Counted from the first letter of the stretch, positions 41,156-54,587 are shown. The stretch is DNA of 64,000 nucleotides from Monarcha castaneiventris obscurior (GCA_026261815.1 JAMPIT010000174.1:5580001-5644000); one strand, 5' to 3'. Program-made: numbers and translations. Notes: generated by a model not told the origin, from the sequence alone.

Positions 41156-44100
41156 ACTGTATCTGGAAGCATTAGGAAGCAAAAAGCCCTAAAAGGTATG
41201 AATAGAAGGCATTTTCGACCCAGCACTTTTGGGGGCAGTGGGGTCTGAACCAGCACATTAACAATGCAGAGGAGAGTATTAAAAAAAATAACTAGGAAAC
41301 AGATTCTTTTTAACCTTTAACCACTCCAAACAGCCAATAAATCATTAGCTACTAATTAACAAAAACAGAAGGGTAACTTACTGTCTGGTAAGCAAACTCT
41401 TGGAATCACTGAAAGGCTGGCACTGACTTCAGGATGGCTTTTCTTCTTACACATTTGCACTTATTAAAAAGACAAACAAGCCAAGTTCTGAATGTTAAGC
41501 TATGCCATACAAAGCATTTTGCTAAAAGACCAACTTTCTAAAACAGATTTTTAATGTGTACAGTGAACTGAGCAAATGCAGAATTTACAATATACAACAT
41601 CTGACCCCCAATAAAATAGGTCTCCTCCTGGTGCCAAGTGTAACGAGGTAGGTTGTGTCTCATCTGCAAGCAATCCTGGTTTGCATTCCCTAAGTCTTGG
41701 CCATACTTACAGTCTGCTTCTGAATCATCTCCTCAGCTCCTTCAAAAGACTCAATGGGATGGCTAAAGCAGGCGGAAGACCTCCTGGCCAAGGTTCAGGC
41801 TGGAGAGCACAGCTTTCAGTCTGTGCTCAGGGAACATCCGTTATGTTGGAACACGCTCTGATGGCTGACCAAAACCACTCTTCCCTCTTTCCATCTGTGA
41901 GAAAAGTCAAGTGGCAAGTTTTTATCTAAGAATGGAAGTTGGAAAAAAGTTTTCTGGTGGAGGAAATGTTTGTGAGACCTCTGGAAAAGACTATTATCTT
42001 GCAGATTACCTAATAAAAGAGTGAGATCCAGGAATCTGAATGTCACCACTGCTGCTGATTGACTAAATAAACAATTGAACTTTGTAGTATTACTGTTACA
42101 TGTACAGACGCTATCTAGTCTGGTTTACTTTAAAATAAGTTGTGACAAAGATTGGACTACTTGCTTAAACCTCTCCAACAATTTCGCATCCTGGCTTTTG
42201 AAAACAGTAGGACATATGATGTAAAATGCAACGGTTAAGTGTTTAGGACAAGGGCTCCCATTGTCCCTTGATCTGTATGTCTTTCCCATTCACTGTGCAT
42301 CGTTACACCAGCTGTGTCTTTAATAAGTAACTGTGTGGGCTTTTGCAGTTTAAATATTTACTTAAACATAATAGAGAATCTAAATGAGACTGAGATACAT
42401 GAGAATATTCGCATCTGATGTTCTAAGTGGAATCAGAGTGGATTTGTGCAGTGGATTTGCAAATTATAAACGGATGTGTTTTGATGACCTTCTCTCTTCT
42501 GTCTGGTCTCCATTTATAAAACACAAGTTCATAGATTAAGCTTCTCAGGGTTTTTCACCTGGGAGAATCTACATATCTTTCTTGATGTTGAATTTATGGG
42601 GAGAAGTCCAAACATTGCTCTGTCACTGGGTTTCACGAAAATCAGATTTGACATCACTAGTAAAATACCTCCACAGTGGTGTTCTCTTGCTGCAACCTGA
42701 GAAAGTCACTACAGCTGGCCAGAGGGAGTTCCATACCCCCTTGCAGCTCGAGAAGGTCATTCCTCCAGGTCACCACTGAGGATAGCAGATGAATCTCACT
42801 GTTATCTCTGCTGTGGTCAGAAAGGCAGCCACAATTTTCAAAAGACACCCTAGGAGTCTGTCATTCCTGTAGTCACATTTTGCCTGTGACTCTTTCTGGG
42901 CAAGGGTGAATGTCATAGGTTAGACATGAGATGGGAGATTGTCTCTTGTAGATCAGAACCTCTAATCTTCATGAAAGCTCAGTGAGGCAAAGTTAAGTTT
43001 CATTACATTGTTTACAATTTTAGGTACTAATTGCCATCATTTGAAGAACATAAATATGGTTCATCTTGGTTTACAGACAGAGAAAAAAGTAGGGGACTTA
43101 TACTGTCACATGTGGATCTTGAGACAGGACTCTTTCTTTCTCTTCTCCAAATGACCCTATATGTGACTATAACATGAAAACATAAGTCAGTATAACAAAC
43201 AAAATTAATTTCATTATGGGGTTCACAGAATGTTTGAAGCATCACTATGTGATAGTGATAAAACACTGCAACACTCAGGGCTGCTTTTTCTTCCTTTCAT
43301 TTGAGTCCCAGAATACCCTGCTTCTTTCATGGTTTGTTTAAGGGAGACCGAGTTCTCTCTCTGTTTGATACCTCTTCTTGCTACTCAGTGTTACAGCATG
43401 TGGTCTTTGAAATTTGAATCCCAACTTCTTTCTGGAGAAGCACTAACTGAAAAGGCAGCCTTTAGGGTTAGGCAGCGAAAGGTAAATTTTCAGCTCCATG
43501 AGCAGGAACTCAGTTACATGACTTGCATTACTATTAATGGGGGTCATGCTGGTAAATTCCTGTACACCACATTGCACATTTACTCATGAGTGCAGAATTG
43601 GCACAGCTAATGAAACTTGCCTTTCGGGTAGCATGTGTTTCAGGAGATGGGTCTGACAGGCAGAAAGGACTGCTAAGTACCCAGATGAAAGTCTGGCTTT
43701 TAACTCCTTGAACATATTTCCAGAAAATAATAGTGTGAACTAATGCTGGTTAGTGTTAGCTGTTCCTACTGTTAGGGATCAATCTTGCTCCAGTAGGATT
43801 TCACTGAGGCAAAGATCATGCCTGAAATGTGAATGTGTGTGCTGTCATTTAGTGTTGGCGATTTGCTTTGTGGTGCATTTTCCAAGTACTACTTACTGTT
43901 ACTTACTTCCTTTCAAACATAAGCCAGTCCTCTGCTAACACCAGCTTCTATAATCATAAACAAATTAAGGTTTTTTTTATCATTTTCACCTCTGCTACTT
44001 TCCCAAAAATGATCCCTCCTATGGCTGAACATCACCTGGTGATTACCAGCCTACATTACACATGGGTATCTTATACCCATCTATTCTTGTTCTGTGTCCA

Positions 44101-47100
44101 TTGCAGGGATAGCATCTTATTTCCAAAACTCTTTCCCAGCCTTTACTTTGCATTAAACGTGCCAAGTCCATTTTGCCTGTTTGATACAGTAAACTTGGCA
44201 CTCCTCTGGCTGCTGTTCCGTGCACCTGCTGTAATTGAAAGGTATTTTTAGTAAATGTAAACAAAACTGCCCAAACATTCTATCCTGTTCGGTGTCATGA
44301 AACTTTCCTCATATGTGTCTGTGCAACAGCCCAGTGTTGTATTGCCTTTTTAACCTTTTAATCTTACCATGGTTCCTAATTGTTTTGTTGTTAGGGTTGT
44401 TTTATTATTTTTCATCATTTAATGGTGAATGTCAGAGACTGCAATAGGAATTGTTGTAATCAGATCCCGAGTTTCATGTCGTGGGTTTAATTCTCTTTCT
44501 TGCATGCAGCTATTCAAAGTGATTCTCTTTTTTTAATGCATGGTAGTCTAAATATCCTTTTCATCACCAGTAACCTACATTTAACAATAATAAAAATATT
44601 TAATGAATAAAATCTGTTCCATGATTCATTGCTGAAGGAGCTCCTAACTTGGGCTTTCTCTGATAAAGTCAGAAAATGTGTTATTTATTTCACATTATTT
44701 CAAATATAGAGTATTGCCTATGTTAGCTGTTGAGAAGATGAGTAGTGTGTAGTGCTTGCCACATATTTTGAGCCCTTGTCCCGTTAAATCACTAAGAAAA
44801 TCTCTCTTTCCTTTCCTAGTAACACATTCTTGCATTTTGGGAAAAGTCTGTCCAAATTCTGTCAAATGAGACTTTTAACGCGGTCAGAAAATCACCCTGT
44901 GTTTGAACTAAGTATGGTTTGTGCTGCCAATATATTTTCATTCACTGAAATATTCCCTTTCTTCATGGTTCTGTGTGGTCATCAGAGCCAAAAAAATGCC
45001 AGAGATCTGTACTGCAATGTAGAGTCAACATCTAGAGAAACACTTTTCAGTTTCTATGTTAAACAAAAGTAGAAAAAAATCAATTTGCTTCTGCAGCTAG
45101 TGACTGTGAAGGAGCAGCTGCAAACTGCTGAGTCTCATCAGGTTGCAATCGTGATTAACATTGGGCAGATCCCCCCTGCTGCGGGAATAAATACCCTGCC
45201 TTTGTCAAGGCTCCCATGTAAGAAACAATAGATTATTTCAGTGAAGCACAAGAACATAAATGTTAATCGAATCATTCTTCTGAATGAATAGAAGTAGCAC
45301 CCAGAATGTAAACATTTTAATTTTGTAAGGGAAGGCCTGTCAGTTAGTTTTCTATGTATTTTTTCATGTACTTTGAAAAGCTGCTCACTAACATTGCCAT
45401 CATTGCATACAATAACATTTTCAGCACTTTGAATACGTATGTTTCCTGTCTTTCCAATCTAGGCAGTGGCACAGTCCAGGGACTATCGGAAAAAATAAAA
45501 TCTGACTCAGGAGAGGTCAAAACCTTATACTGAATAACTGCCAAACTATGTGATCACGTTAGGTCTTGGTAGAGGAAATGGAAAATACTTTCCAACTGGA
45601 ATTGACACCAGGAAACATATTTTAAAAATGTTTTTTATACATTGGGATAATTACCCTTTAAAATAAATCTTTCTCTACACAGATGATGAAAGTGGTTGTA
45701 TTTTAAAAAATTTATGTGTGTGTAAGTGAAACAGAAAGAGGTAATTTATCCTCTTATTGCTCCCTTGTTTGCTTTAGAAATTAGGAATTTCAGAACGCAG
45801 TCAAGCAGTACGTGTTTTAAAACAAGCGTACAGCACGCTACAGATGCCCAGCCATCTTCATTTTTATATGGATACAGCTATTGTTGATTAACACATCATA
45901 TAAATATGTTTTGACTTTCAGTGTGTCTGGTCAGATCCTGCTGACTTCATTCCTGTGGGGTGTCCCTTTGCAAAGCCATAGAGTTCAGCTCATTGCTTCT
46001 CTTGTACCCATAATGTCCTCAGAGATCTTGCACCAGTGATGGATGAAGACCCCTTGGCTCTATGTGAACACTAAACACAAAAACAGTTTTCTTACAGGGT
46101 TTGCTAGTTCTTCACTGAGGCTGCTATGCTGCTGTTTATACATGAACCCTTTCTTAACAGTCATAATGTACTTCTCCACTGCACAAATCTGTGTCTTGAG
46201 TTTCTGCACAGCAAACACAATCTCCTGTCAGTCGCTCTGGGTTACATCTCATCAGTTACAGAATTAGTGGAAATGATGAAGGATCCTTTTGTGGTAGAAG
46301 CACAGAAGTTTGATGTTTGGGATTGAATTCCTGGTGGTTCCATAGGAAAGCTTGTCTGTTGGGATCACTGAATTTCCCCACTCAGTAGGTGCTGAACTGG
46401 AGAGAGCAACTGACAGCAGGTGATTGGCAGAGTAACAGCAGAGGTGTGAAGCTGAGTGTGATAATTCTAGTTTCGTGGCTCATGTTCACCAGGACACATT
46501 GTGATTGGGTGGACAGGAGTTTCCTACTGCCTGGGAGAAGATGGAGGTGAGGAAAAGACAGAGCTCTTATTGCCACTCTAAAATACACTTTCTTTCCATC
46601 TTCCATGCTGCATCTTCAGTGTCAGTCTGTGTGCCTGCCCCAGAGTGAGCACAGATCCATGCATTATTTTTGATTGTCCAGCTCCACAGATCTTTGCTCT
46701 CTATTCTGTAACTAGAAACTGGGGGCTTCTCAGCCGGCCCAGCAATGGGCAGTGGTTTTTCATGCAGTCCATCTTGTAGCTAGAACAAGCAGGTTTCATC
46801 TAAGCTCCCTCCCAGTCATCAGACAACCCCTTGCTACAGCTTTTATAGAGGCCTGAACTCAGTTTCTGGTAGCCCTGACAGAATATGCACATCAGAGAAA
46901 ATGTGATTTAAGCCTTTAGCCTCAGTTGTAATATTACATCATTTTAGGGTTTTCATTCACTTGAGGTGAAGAGGTGCAAAATGAGCATAATTTATTAGAA
47001 TTTGCTATGCAGAAGTGAGAAAACACCTATTTGATGTGATTTGGGCCGAAGTGGTTCAGCAGTGGAAAAGACCAAAGCCACTTGTGACCACCCTGTGTAT

Positions 47101-47317
47101 CATACTGGGCATGTGTGGACTCTGACTGAAGTCATCCATCAGGGTTTTTCCTTGCCTAAGTGTCGTGGAACAACCTACATTGTGCTGTTTTGTTTGCATA
47201 TTCTATTTTTGTCCCCTTTGGGGGGTAGAAAGAAGTATGTTGTTGAGCTAACAGAACCAGCGTTTCAATCCCACGTGTATGTAGCGCTGTATGACATGTG
47301 CCATTTATTTTTTGAAG

Positions 47318-47475
47318 CCGAACATTGGCCGATTAGGAATTCCCCATGGGCCTTCTGGGGAGAAGGTGGCTGTGGTGACTGTGGATGACTGTGACACGGC
47401 AGTGGCTGTGCGCTTCGGGAGCCTCATTGGAAACTACACCTGTGCTGCCCAGGGGACTCAGACTGGCTCAAAAAA
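47318..47475 (+). CDS. CELSR1: CELSR1 exon 4 (local): laminin G1, C-terminal half
   Basis: The 158-base exon begins in phase 0 and reads PNIGRLGIPHGPSGEKVAVV, then TVDDCDTAVAVRFG, GNYTCAAQGTQTGSKK. The phrase PHGPSGEK and the TVDDCDT block fit CELSR1 better than CELSR2, which has PQGPSEQK and TVDGCDT. NYT is a potential N-glycosylation site. The acceptor (ATTTATTTTTTGAAG) is weaker than its neighbours, with AAG instead of CAG. The donor is GTAAGG. The exon ends after two bases of a lysine codon. Confidence 0.97.
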
Positions 47476-48373
47476 GTAAGGATTCCCTATATTTGTGTTT
47501 TCTACTCATTCTCTTTTTCCAGTGGAGAGTCAACAGTATGCTATAAACCACTGAGCACTAAGTGATTAACCAGTAAGTTGGAAAAACAGATATGACGTAA
47601 CAAGAAAAAGTAACGAAGTTTAGTTTGGGACATGGAATTACTTCCATCATTCAAGTTAAGAGTCCTATCTTAAAAGGAGGTAGAAATAAACGATATGCAC
47701 AAACGACTATTGAAAATCATTGGATGTGAAAAAAGGTTTCCTGTGAAGAAAGGAAAAAAAAATTTAGTACTTTTGAGTTTAAAGAGGAGATGAACAGCAA
47801 GCAACATAGGGGGGATATAAAGTAAGGAGTAATAGCAGAAAGACCATTGAGATACACATGGTGCTGTAATATCCCAAGAGAGGGGCACACCATAAAAACT
47901 GGGGCTAATCCAAATGACCAGATGATAACACTTCTCACACAGTATGGAGTCATTTAGTAGAACCTGCATCCACTAAATGTCATTAAGACTAAGATCTTCA
48001 GAGGATTTAAAAAGGATTGGCACTATATAATAATTAAGTCATTATATAAAAATGTACTGCTTCTCAACCTTTGCGCTGAGCAGCATCAACCAGTCCCTGC
48101 GTGACTGGGTTAGAAAGAAGTGTCCTGTGGCTACACATTTTTATCTAATTTTCATTTTCTTCTTCATACTGGCCACTGTTAGGGACAGGATTCTATATGC
48201 ACAAGACAGCTCCTAAGTCAGTGTTACTGGACAGTCCTTTGATTACAAGCTCTGGTAGTGCTCATGTAGCAGAGAAAAGTGCAGCTCAAATGTGTTTATG
48301 GAAGAAAAGAGATAAAGAACAAAACAAAACAAACTCTTTGCAAGAAATTATAAGCATTTCTTTGTTTCTTCAG
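47476..48373 (+). other. CELSR1: CELSR1 intron 4 (local)
   Basis: The intron is 898 bases with GTAAGG donor and TTCTTCAG acceptor. Nothing else is recognised in it. Confidence 0.94.
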
Positions 48374-48537
48374 ATCTTTGGACCTAACTGGCCCTCTCCT
48401 CCTTGGTGGTGTCCCAAACCTGCCTGAGGATTTCCCAGTGCACAACAGGCAGTTCATTGGCTGCATGAGGAACCTCTCCATCGACAGCAAGCCCATCGAC
48501 ATGGCTGGTTTCATTGCCAATAATGGCACTCTGCCAG
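48374..48537 (+). CDS. CELSR1: CELSR1 exon 5 (local): end of laminin G1
   Basis: The 164-base exon completes the lysine codon and reads SLDLTGPLLLGGVPNLPEDF, then PVHNRQFIGCMRNLSID and DMAGFIANNGT. GGVP and FIGCMRNL are the typical last strands and disulfide cysteine of a laminin G domain. RNLS and NNGT contain potential N-glycosylation sites. The acceptor is TTCTTCAG and the donor GTATGG. The exon ends after the first base of a glycine codon. The sequence follows CELSR1 ('NLPEDFPVHNRQF') rather than CELSR2 or CELSR3. Confidence 0.97.
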
Positions 48538-49562
48538 GTATGGGCCACTAGTGCCCCAAAGGCCACCACCAGAAAGGCCTCTGCCACAGCTGTGTGTGTA
48601 GCAGGGCTTAGGGTATCAAAGGGGCTGGCACTGCGAGGAGCCCCAGGAAGGGGAAGGGGACAGAGGGTTCTGAAATTACCCCTGTCCCCCTGTAAGCACT
48701 GCTGAGGGCAAAGCAGCCATGGGGCAGGGACCTAAGGTGCTGCTTGGCATTGTGCTGCCACTGTGTCTCTGGCCAGACCTCATTTGTTTGAGCAAGCTGC
48801 AGTCCACACCTGTGCCAGGGAGGCACACAACAGCCCGTGGCACAGGGCACACGTCCAGGATTCAGCAGCACACAGGAGAGGACTGGGCTTGTTTAGCCTT
48901 TCTGCATTGCTGGGAGTTTCAGCCAGGAATTTACTCCGAAATTAACTTTTCTTCTTCTATTTTTTAACTACCTATTAAATGTCATTTTGCTCTGAAAGCC
49001 AAGGGGATTAGTTAATGAAAAAGACAACACTTAAAATGACTTTTTTAATAAATTGTGTTTGTTCTGAAAAAAAATTCTGCAATCCCCTAAATCTGAAACC
49101 AGCTTCATGAAGCAGCCTGTTGGAGGTTCTGATTTGGTTTCCAGTCCTTGGATCCCTGATCAGGATTAGTTCCAGTGATTAGGTGTACAGAATGTTCTCA
49201 TCATCCTAAAACTGGCTCCTACACACAAAAATGGAAAGTCCCTTCTGTCCATGCTGCTGAAGGTCTGTGTAAGAGCTAAATTGCAGTTCTAAAGTATGTT
49301 GCATTGATCGTGGATTAAGAAGGGAGTCATAGCATATGCCCGTGATAGACAGACTTGTCTTTTTTTGCATTTGACAGATGATCAGCTCACATACACTTTT
49401 GCCATCCACATTTTGCTTCACTGACTTAAAAAATATTTTAAAAAAGAAAAAAAACCAAACATATAATGCTATTTCTTCTTTTTACATAAAAACCCAAATA
49501 CAGTCATTCAGAGCCTTTTTCTTATTAAAAGCATGCAAAATAATGGTTTTCCTGAACTGCAG
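48538..49562 (+). other. CELSR1: CELSR1 intron 5 (local)
   Basis: The intron is 1,025 bases with GTATGG donor and ACTGCAG acceptor. It has no recognised repeat or gene. Confidence 0.94.
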
Positions 49563-49688
49563 GCTGTGCAGCACAGAGGAACTATTGTGAAACCAACTGG
49601 TGCCAGAATGGAGGCACGTGCATCAACAAGTGGAACACGTACATCTGTGAGTGCCCCGTGCGCTACGGAGGGAAGAACTGTGAGCAAG
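49563..49688 (+). CDS. CELSR1: CELSR1 exon 6 (local): EGF repeat between the two laminin G domains
   Basis: The 126-base exon encodes one EGF repeat: GCAAQRNYCETNWCQNGGTC, then INKWNTYICECPVRYGG and KNCEQ. Its six EGF cysteines are all present. The CINKWNTYICEC segment fits the consensus for hydroxylation of the asparagine (C-x-[DN]-x4-[FY]-x-C-x-C), as in calcium-binding EGF modules. Both flanking introns are phase 1 and the length is divisible by three. The module could therefore be skipped without a frameshift, a classic layout for a shuffled EGF exon. The donor is GTAGGA. Confidence 0.97.
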
Positions 49689-52600
49689 GTAGGATGCAAA
49701 GAGCTCGTCATGCTTTGTCATGTGTGCACTTTTCACTGCCTGTCATTACCACCTCATAGCACATATGTCCAACTGTGGTGCTTAAGGGTAACAGAAGATT
49801 GCAGTTTAGACTGTCACCCATTATCTATTTGAAATAATTTTAGAGATCCCCTATATAGTAGGTGACATGCTGTCATGAATAAGAGCAGCTTTCATTGATT
49901 TACTTACATAAGCAAAGTAGTTCCAAAGAACTTGGCAGTATTTAGTAATTTGTTTATAGTAAAAATGCTTGATCCTAAGCCCCTTTAAATCAGTGGAAAG
50001 AATCCCACTGACTTTACTGGGCTTTGACTCAAACTGGGGATGAATGTGCAGTTTTAATCACCACTTTTTTGGCAAGAAGGCATTCTGTGCTAAGTAAGAG
50101 CACTTTCAGTTTTACTGGATTTCTCTTTGATTGAACACAATGTGCATAGATATGTAAAACCTCATTACTAAAGGATAAAGAAGGAGCAGCAGGTGAGTTT
50201 TATAGGGTGTGAAGAACTTGCAGTCAGTTTTTTCCCTAGAAGTGAGGAGCTGCTTGTGTAAGGAGTCCCATGGGGTTGGTGCTGTAAGTTGGCTGCTCCT
50301 TTGGAGTCTTCCTGGATGCTTCCAGGAAAGAAAACCTACTTCTACTAGGCATGTCTTTCCTAGAAAGAGAAGGCCAAATTCTGGCCCATGATGCAGATTT
50401 GGTAGGTGTTTGTTTTCATTATCCCCTCTGATACTTAGCCCAAAACAGTTTTGCGGTGTGATCAAGGATTTTGTTCTTTTGATATATCTACCCCAAACCA
50501 GATATTCTTGATTACTCTCAGCAGGGTGTGGACCCTGGAAGAGCAGGTCTGCAGAGGAGGTGAACACACCACAGGGATTTGCAAACCCCTTTAGCACAGC
50601 ACCTCTCAGCCTGGGCCAGGTCTAGGTAGTGGAACTACTCTTCCCTTACATGAGAAGCAGCAGTATTAGCTTAAGAGGAGAGGACACATGGTTACATTTC
50701 TGTCTTGGAGATAAAGGTTTGCAGTGTGAAGAGCAGGGAAAAGGAATGATGGACATATCTTCCTATGCTCCACCTCACACAGAGCCCAAAGCTGTTATCA
50801 TTGCCCCTAGCCTGGAACCTGCTTTCTGGAGCAGCTCCTCAAATATTTTGAGCTTCCCAGGTTTGTATGAAGATCTGATTTTTCCACGTGTCTCATGTCA
50901 AGTATCTTTGTTGGTGAAGTTCTTGTGTTTTCTTCATGGCTGGCTGTTCTCTGTGCTGCAAACCCACTCTGATGTATCCTGAGGGGAGTGCCAGCCATGA
51001 TGTGACCTGGTGAAAATGGGGAGTACTGCTATCACATGCAAAGACTATCCTTCCCTCTTTGTCTTACTTTCAAAAGGAAATTTAAAATCTGATCAAATGT
51101 TTGTTTTATTTACCCTTTTTTTATCCCAAACTCAAGACCAGTCCATAAAGCTTGGGATTTAGAAAATCATCTCAGAACTGCCCTGTAGCCATCCCCAGAA
51201 ACTCATTTGAAGTTCAGGTGATAGAGATGATGGCAGTCACAGCAGCACTGCTGCCAGCCATCCCAGCTGTCGTCTCTGCCTCCGGCACTGTGCGTTCCTG
51301 CATGTCCCCTTTGTCCATAACCCCATGTTCTTGCTGATGCCTCAGTTGGTGGGGTTTTTCTGATAGTTTGAAGGCAGCAGGCTGCTTGCTTCTTTGATGA
51401 TATTTGTGGGCCAGTGTCTCTATGGAAAAATTGCAAGCCAAGAAAGAAATGGATTGTTCTGGAATGTGACCAAATATTTCAGGAGCCTGAAGTTAAAGTC
51501 AGGAGGAATCACAGATATGCTATACTCCTGTCTTTCAAGTTACTTATTTGAATGCTCAGCTATGATCCTAAGAGCACTAGCTATTATTAGGCGGCTATTT
51601 TTAAAAAGTCTGAGATAGAATATTTGCATTTTTGAGTAGGAGTGCTGCATTTCTTCAATCCCTTTGGCAGTGCTGGTTCTGCTTCAGGCTCACAGAGGAC
51701 AAAGACTTTGGCAAGTTACCAATCCACCTTTTTTGATTTCCTGCTCTTCAGAAACTCTGGGATCTGGTCTACACTAGTGAGGATGGCGAATTTTACCTTC
51801 ACCACCCTCCTAGAACCCACTAACTCACCTTCTGGCAGCTCTCATCTCCCTCTGCTGACATATAGAAGGGAGATAAAATTAAGGAAAAATTAGTTTCATC
51901 TTTATTGTAATTTAATTATTTTTTTAATTATATGTTGCAATACTGTGAAGGTCTAGCAGCTGTGTCTGACTCACTTTTGGATGGCCAATGTCACTGCACT
52001 AGCCTTGGGCTGAACACCACAAGTCTGCACCTAAGCATAACCTTTCACATGTCCAGCACCCACATTGCAGGTGATATCCAGTGGGATGTGGGCAGCGTGT
52101 TTTCCCAGGCCCTGTGTCTCCACAAGGAATAGCCCTCACGTCTTTTTGATGGCCTGTTAAATGTAGGAGTCTCTTCAGAGTGTGCATAGATACACAGGCA
52201 ATGCTTCAAAGTTACAAACCCTGAGCACACAATTAGTTTGCCGATGGCAGGGAGGTGCTGTGCTGGGAAGCACGTGGGCCTCTGTGGTGACAGGGGAGGT
52301 CAGGTCCCATCTGGGGACACTGGATGTTGCCAGCCCCTCCATGGACACCCCTGGTCACGGGAATGAGGAAGGGCTGGGGGAAAGAGGGAGGTCACAGGGG
52401 GCTGACAAATAGGGATTTCTATTTAACTAGTAAGGGAAGGTGCACCCTGGCCCCAGGGAAGGGAGGGAAGTTGGGAGAAAGTGTGGGAAGGGAATGGTAT
52501 TTGCAAGTACAGAAAGTCACCACCAGTGATAAAAGGAAGAAGGTGGCTAATTCCCATGCCAGTCAGTTCTCCCAGGAGCAAAGGCAAAATGCTTGCAAAC

Positions 52601-54587
52601 AGCATTCCCAGCCTCCAGCATGTGGGAACCCTGCAAGTTTGCGTGCTGCCTCTGCTCTTCAAAGGTAGATGGCCTCAAAAACCTCAGCAACAATCTGGAA
52701 AACCAGTAGCAAAGTTGGAAGCTGAGGTCATTGTGAAGGTCAGCAGGGTAGAGGAGGAAGGAGAAGACTGGCTTTTGCACAGGTGGAGCAAGAGAAAATA
52801 ATCCTGCTCAACCCTGATGTCCCGGTTACTTTAACATTGATGTGGTGCAGTGCGGGCTGATGAATTTCGCCCTGGCCCAGAACTGTGCCCTGGCCCACAC
52901 AGCCAGAACTCAAGCACTGCATTCAAGTTCTAAGCAAGTTCAATCTGTATCTGGTGACAATCTTTTTTTAAGTTGCTGTCTGATTTTCAAAAGCAGGCTA
53001 TACTGCTGTTGTTCCACCATATACCCTCACTGGTGTTTGTGGTATGATTGCAAAGGGGAGATCACAGGCTGGAGCAGGAGGGAGAAGGGCTGCCCCTTGG
53101 GACTGCCTGCCCTTAGCCTGATGTGGGGTGGTTGGATAATCACATCTTAGGGAAGGACAAATCAAGTTACACCTCTGGCTTGACTAGTGGTAGCCCACTA
53201 GTCCCTGAATTTTTGGTTCTCACAAATAGGGAGGTAAAGGGCTTGCACTTTACTCCAACCCCTGCACTCCACTCCCACCCCAGCCTTTCCCTTTACAGAC
53301 ACCAGCAATGCAGACATATGAGAATTTGGGGTTTGGGTTTATTCCTCAAAAAAATACAACTTCACATCAACTTTACTCCATGTTCTGCTGTGGTGTCCTC
53401 CCTCAACCTTTTTCTAAGGACCTGCCATTTCATAGTAACATGTACACATTTGTACATACATGATCTCTCCTACTACAAAAACCCCAGAAGGTGTCAGCAG
53501 ATATGGTAGTGTGGAGGAGAAGGGGAAAGACTGTTAAACCCTGTCATTTCACTGACCAACTACATGGACTCAGCACATGATGAAATAAAAGGCTGGGTGC
53601 TAATCTGTGGTGGTTGCACCCAGTCTCCAATGCCTGCTTCCATTGGCAAAAAGCTGCCATGAACTTCACCAACATGCCCACAAGTAAGGACATCAGGCAG
53701 GGGCTGACTGCAGATCCCACTACAAGCTTCAACATGTGGTGGAGGTACCATGTGAGGTGTTGCAAATAGCACAGAGCTCCCATGGTTTAATTTGTGCTTC
53801 TAATCAGTGCGGTCAACTAATCCGTGGTAACTTGGGTAACTTTGGTAACTTGAGTAACTCCTGTTAGCCAAGGTAACAACTTTAGAAGTCCAAGGGAGTG
53901 GGTGTTCCCCTATTTTCCATCAGCAAAGTGCTTTCTATTGAAGGCTGTCACTGGTGTCACCCTGTGGGAGCTGTGCTTGTGCAAGGTTAGAGAGGAGGGC
54001 CACTCTCCAGCTGTCACCTCAAGATATTTAAGGCAGATGATTTAGGCAATTCCACACAAACTTTCTCCCTGTGAAAAGGCTGTGTAGCTGGGACAGCTGA
54101 ATAATCTGGCCCTGGAGTATTCATAATTAATTCATATTTCCTGTTGCCTCCCAGCCTTTTCCTGTGTTTAATGTATTAATTAGAAGCAGGTAATCAAGGT
54201 TATGTTGAAAACATCTGCAGCAACTGTTGCCCTCATACTTCCTGCTCTGTCCACCCACTCACCAACAGAACTGTATCATCAGAGATCCTGAGCTTACCTT
54301 TCTAGGAACAGCTCTCATGTGGGTAATGCCATAGCAGTGTGGAGGCACTGCTTTCGAGTACAGGCAGCAAGACAAGATGCCTAACCCACAACCAGGGTAG
54401 GTTGTGAATTTGCAGTATTATCAACTGCTTCACAGTAACTGCCCTAGACCAGCTCTTAATCCATGGTAGATTGAATATAGCTCAGTGGAAGAGGGACTAG
54501 CTCATCCCTGTGACATGGCATCGTTTTTCCTCTCAACATTTGTCCTGAAGGATATCAACTGTTTCTCTTCTGTATTTTGATTTACAG
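49689..54587 (+). other. CELSR1: CELSR1 intron 6 (local)
   Basis: The intron is 4,899 bases with GTAGGA donor and TTTACAG acceptor. It has a short tandem repeat of ggtaacttg units at 53826-53880 and an AT-rich segment with TAATTA sites at 54110-54240 that looks like a candidate conserved non-coding element. Open frames in 52300-52800 do not resemble any protein I know. Confidence 0.92.
53826..53880. repeat. Short tandem repeat of a 9-10 bp GGTAACTTG unit
   Basis: Three adjacent ggtaactt[gt] units are followed by diverged agtaactcc and ggtaacaac copies, giving a small decayed minisatellite. Confidence 0.75.

Larger units (their letters stand above)
27262..47317 (+). other. CELSR1: CELSR1 intron 3 (local), 20 kb
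   Basis: The intron is 20,056 bases, the longest fully contained in the window, with GTAAGA donor and TTGAAG acceptor. It contains a solo LTR (33525-34088), a CpG-rich patch (40860-41155), a short direct repeat at 30215-30252, another at 35793-35842 and a possible weak CR1 scrap near 29143-29190. I found no exon continuing CELSR1 inside it and no other gene: the frames at both edges join exactly as in CELSR1 (YYNK to PNIG). Long introns of this kind often hold enhancers, but none is proven here. Confidence 0.9.

Noticed and set aside
40847..41192. Overlapping open frames of about 110 codons on both strands
   Set aside because: Both result from stop-poor GC-rich sequence. No protein similarity, and neither shows plausible splice structure.
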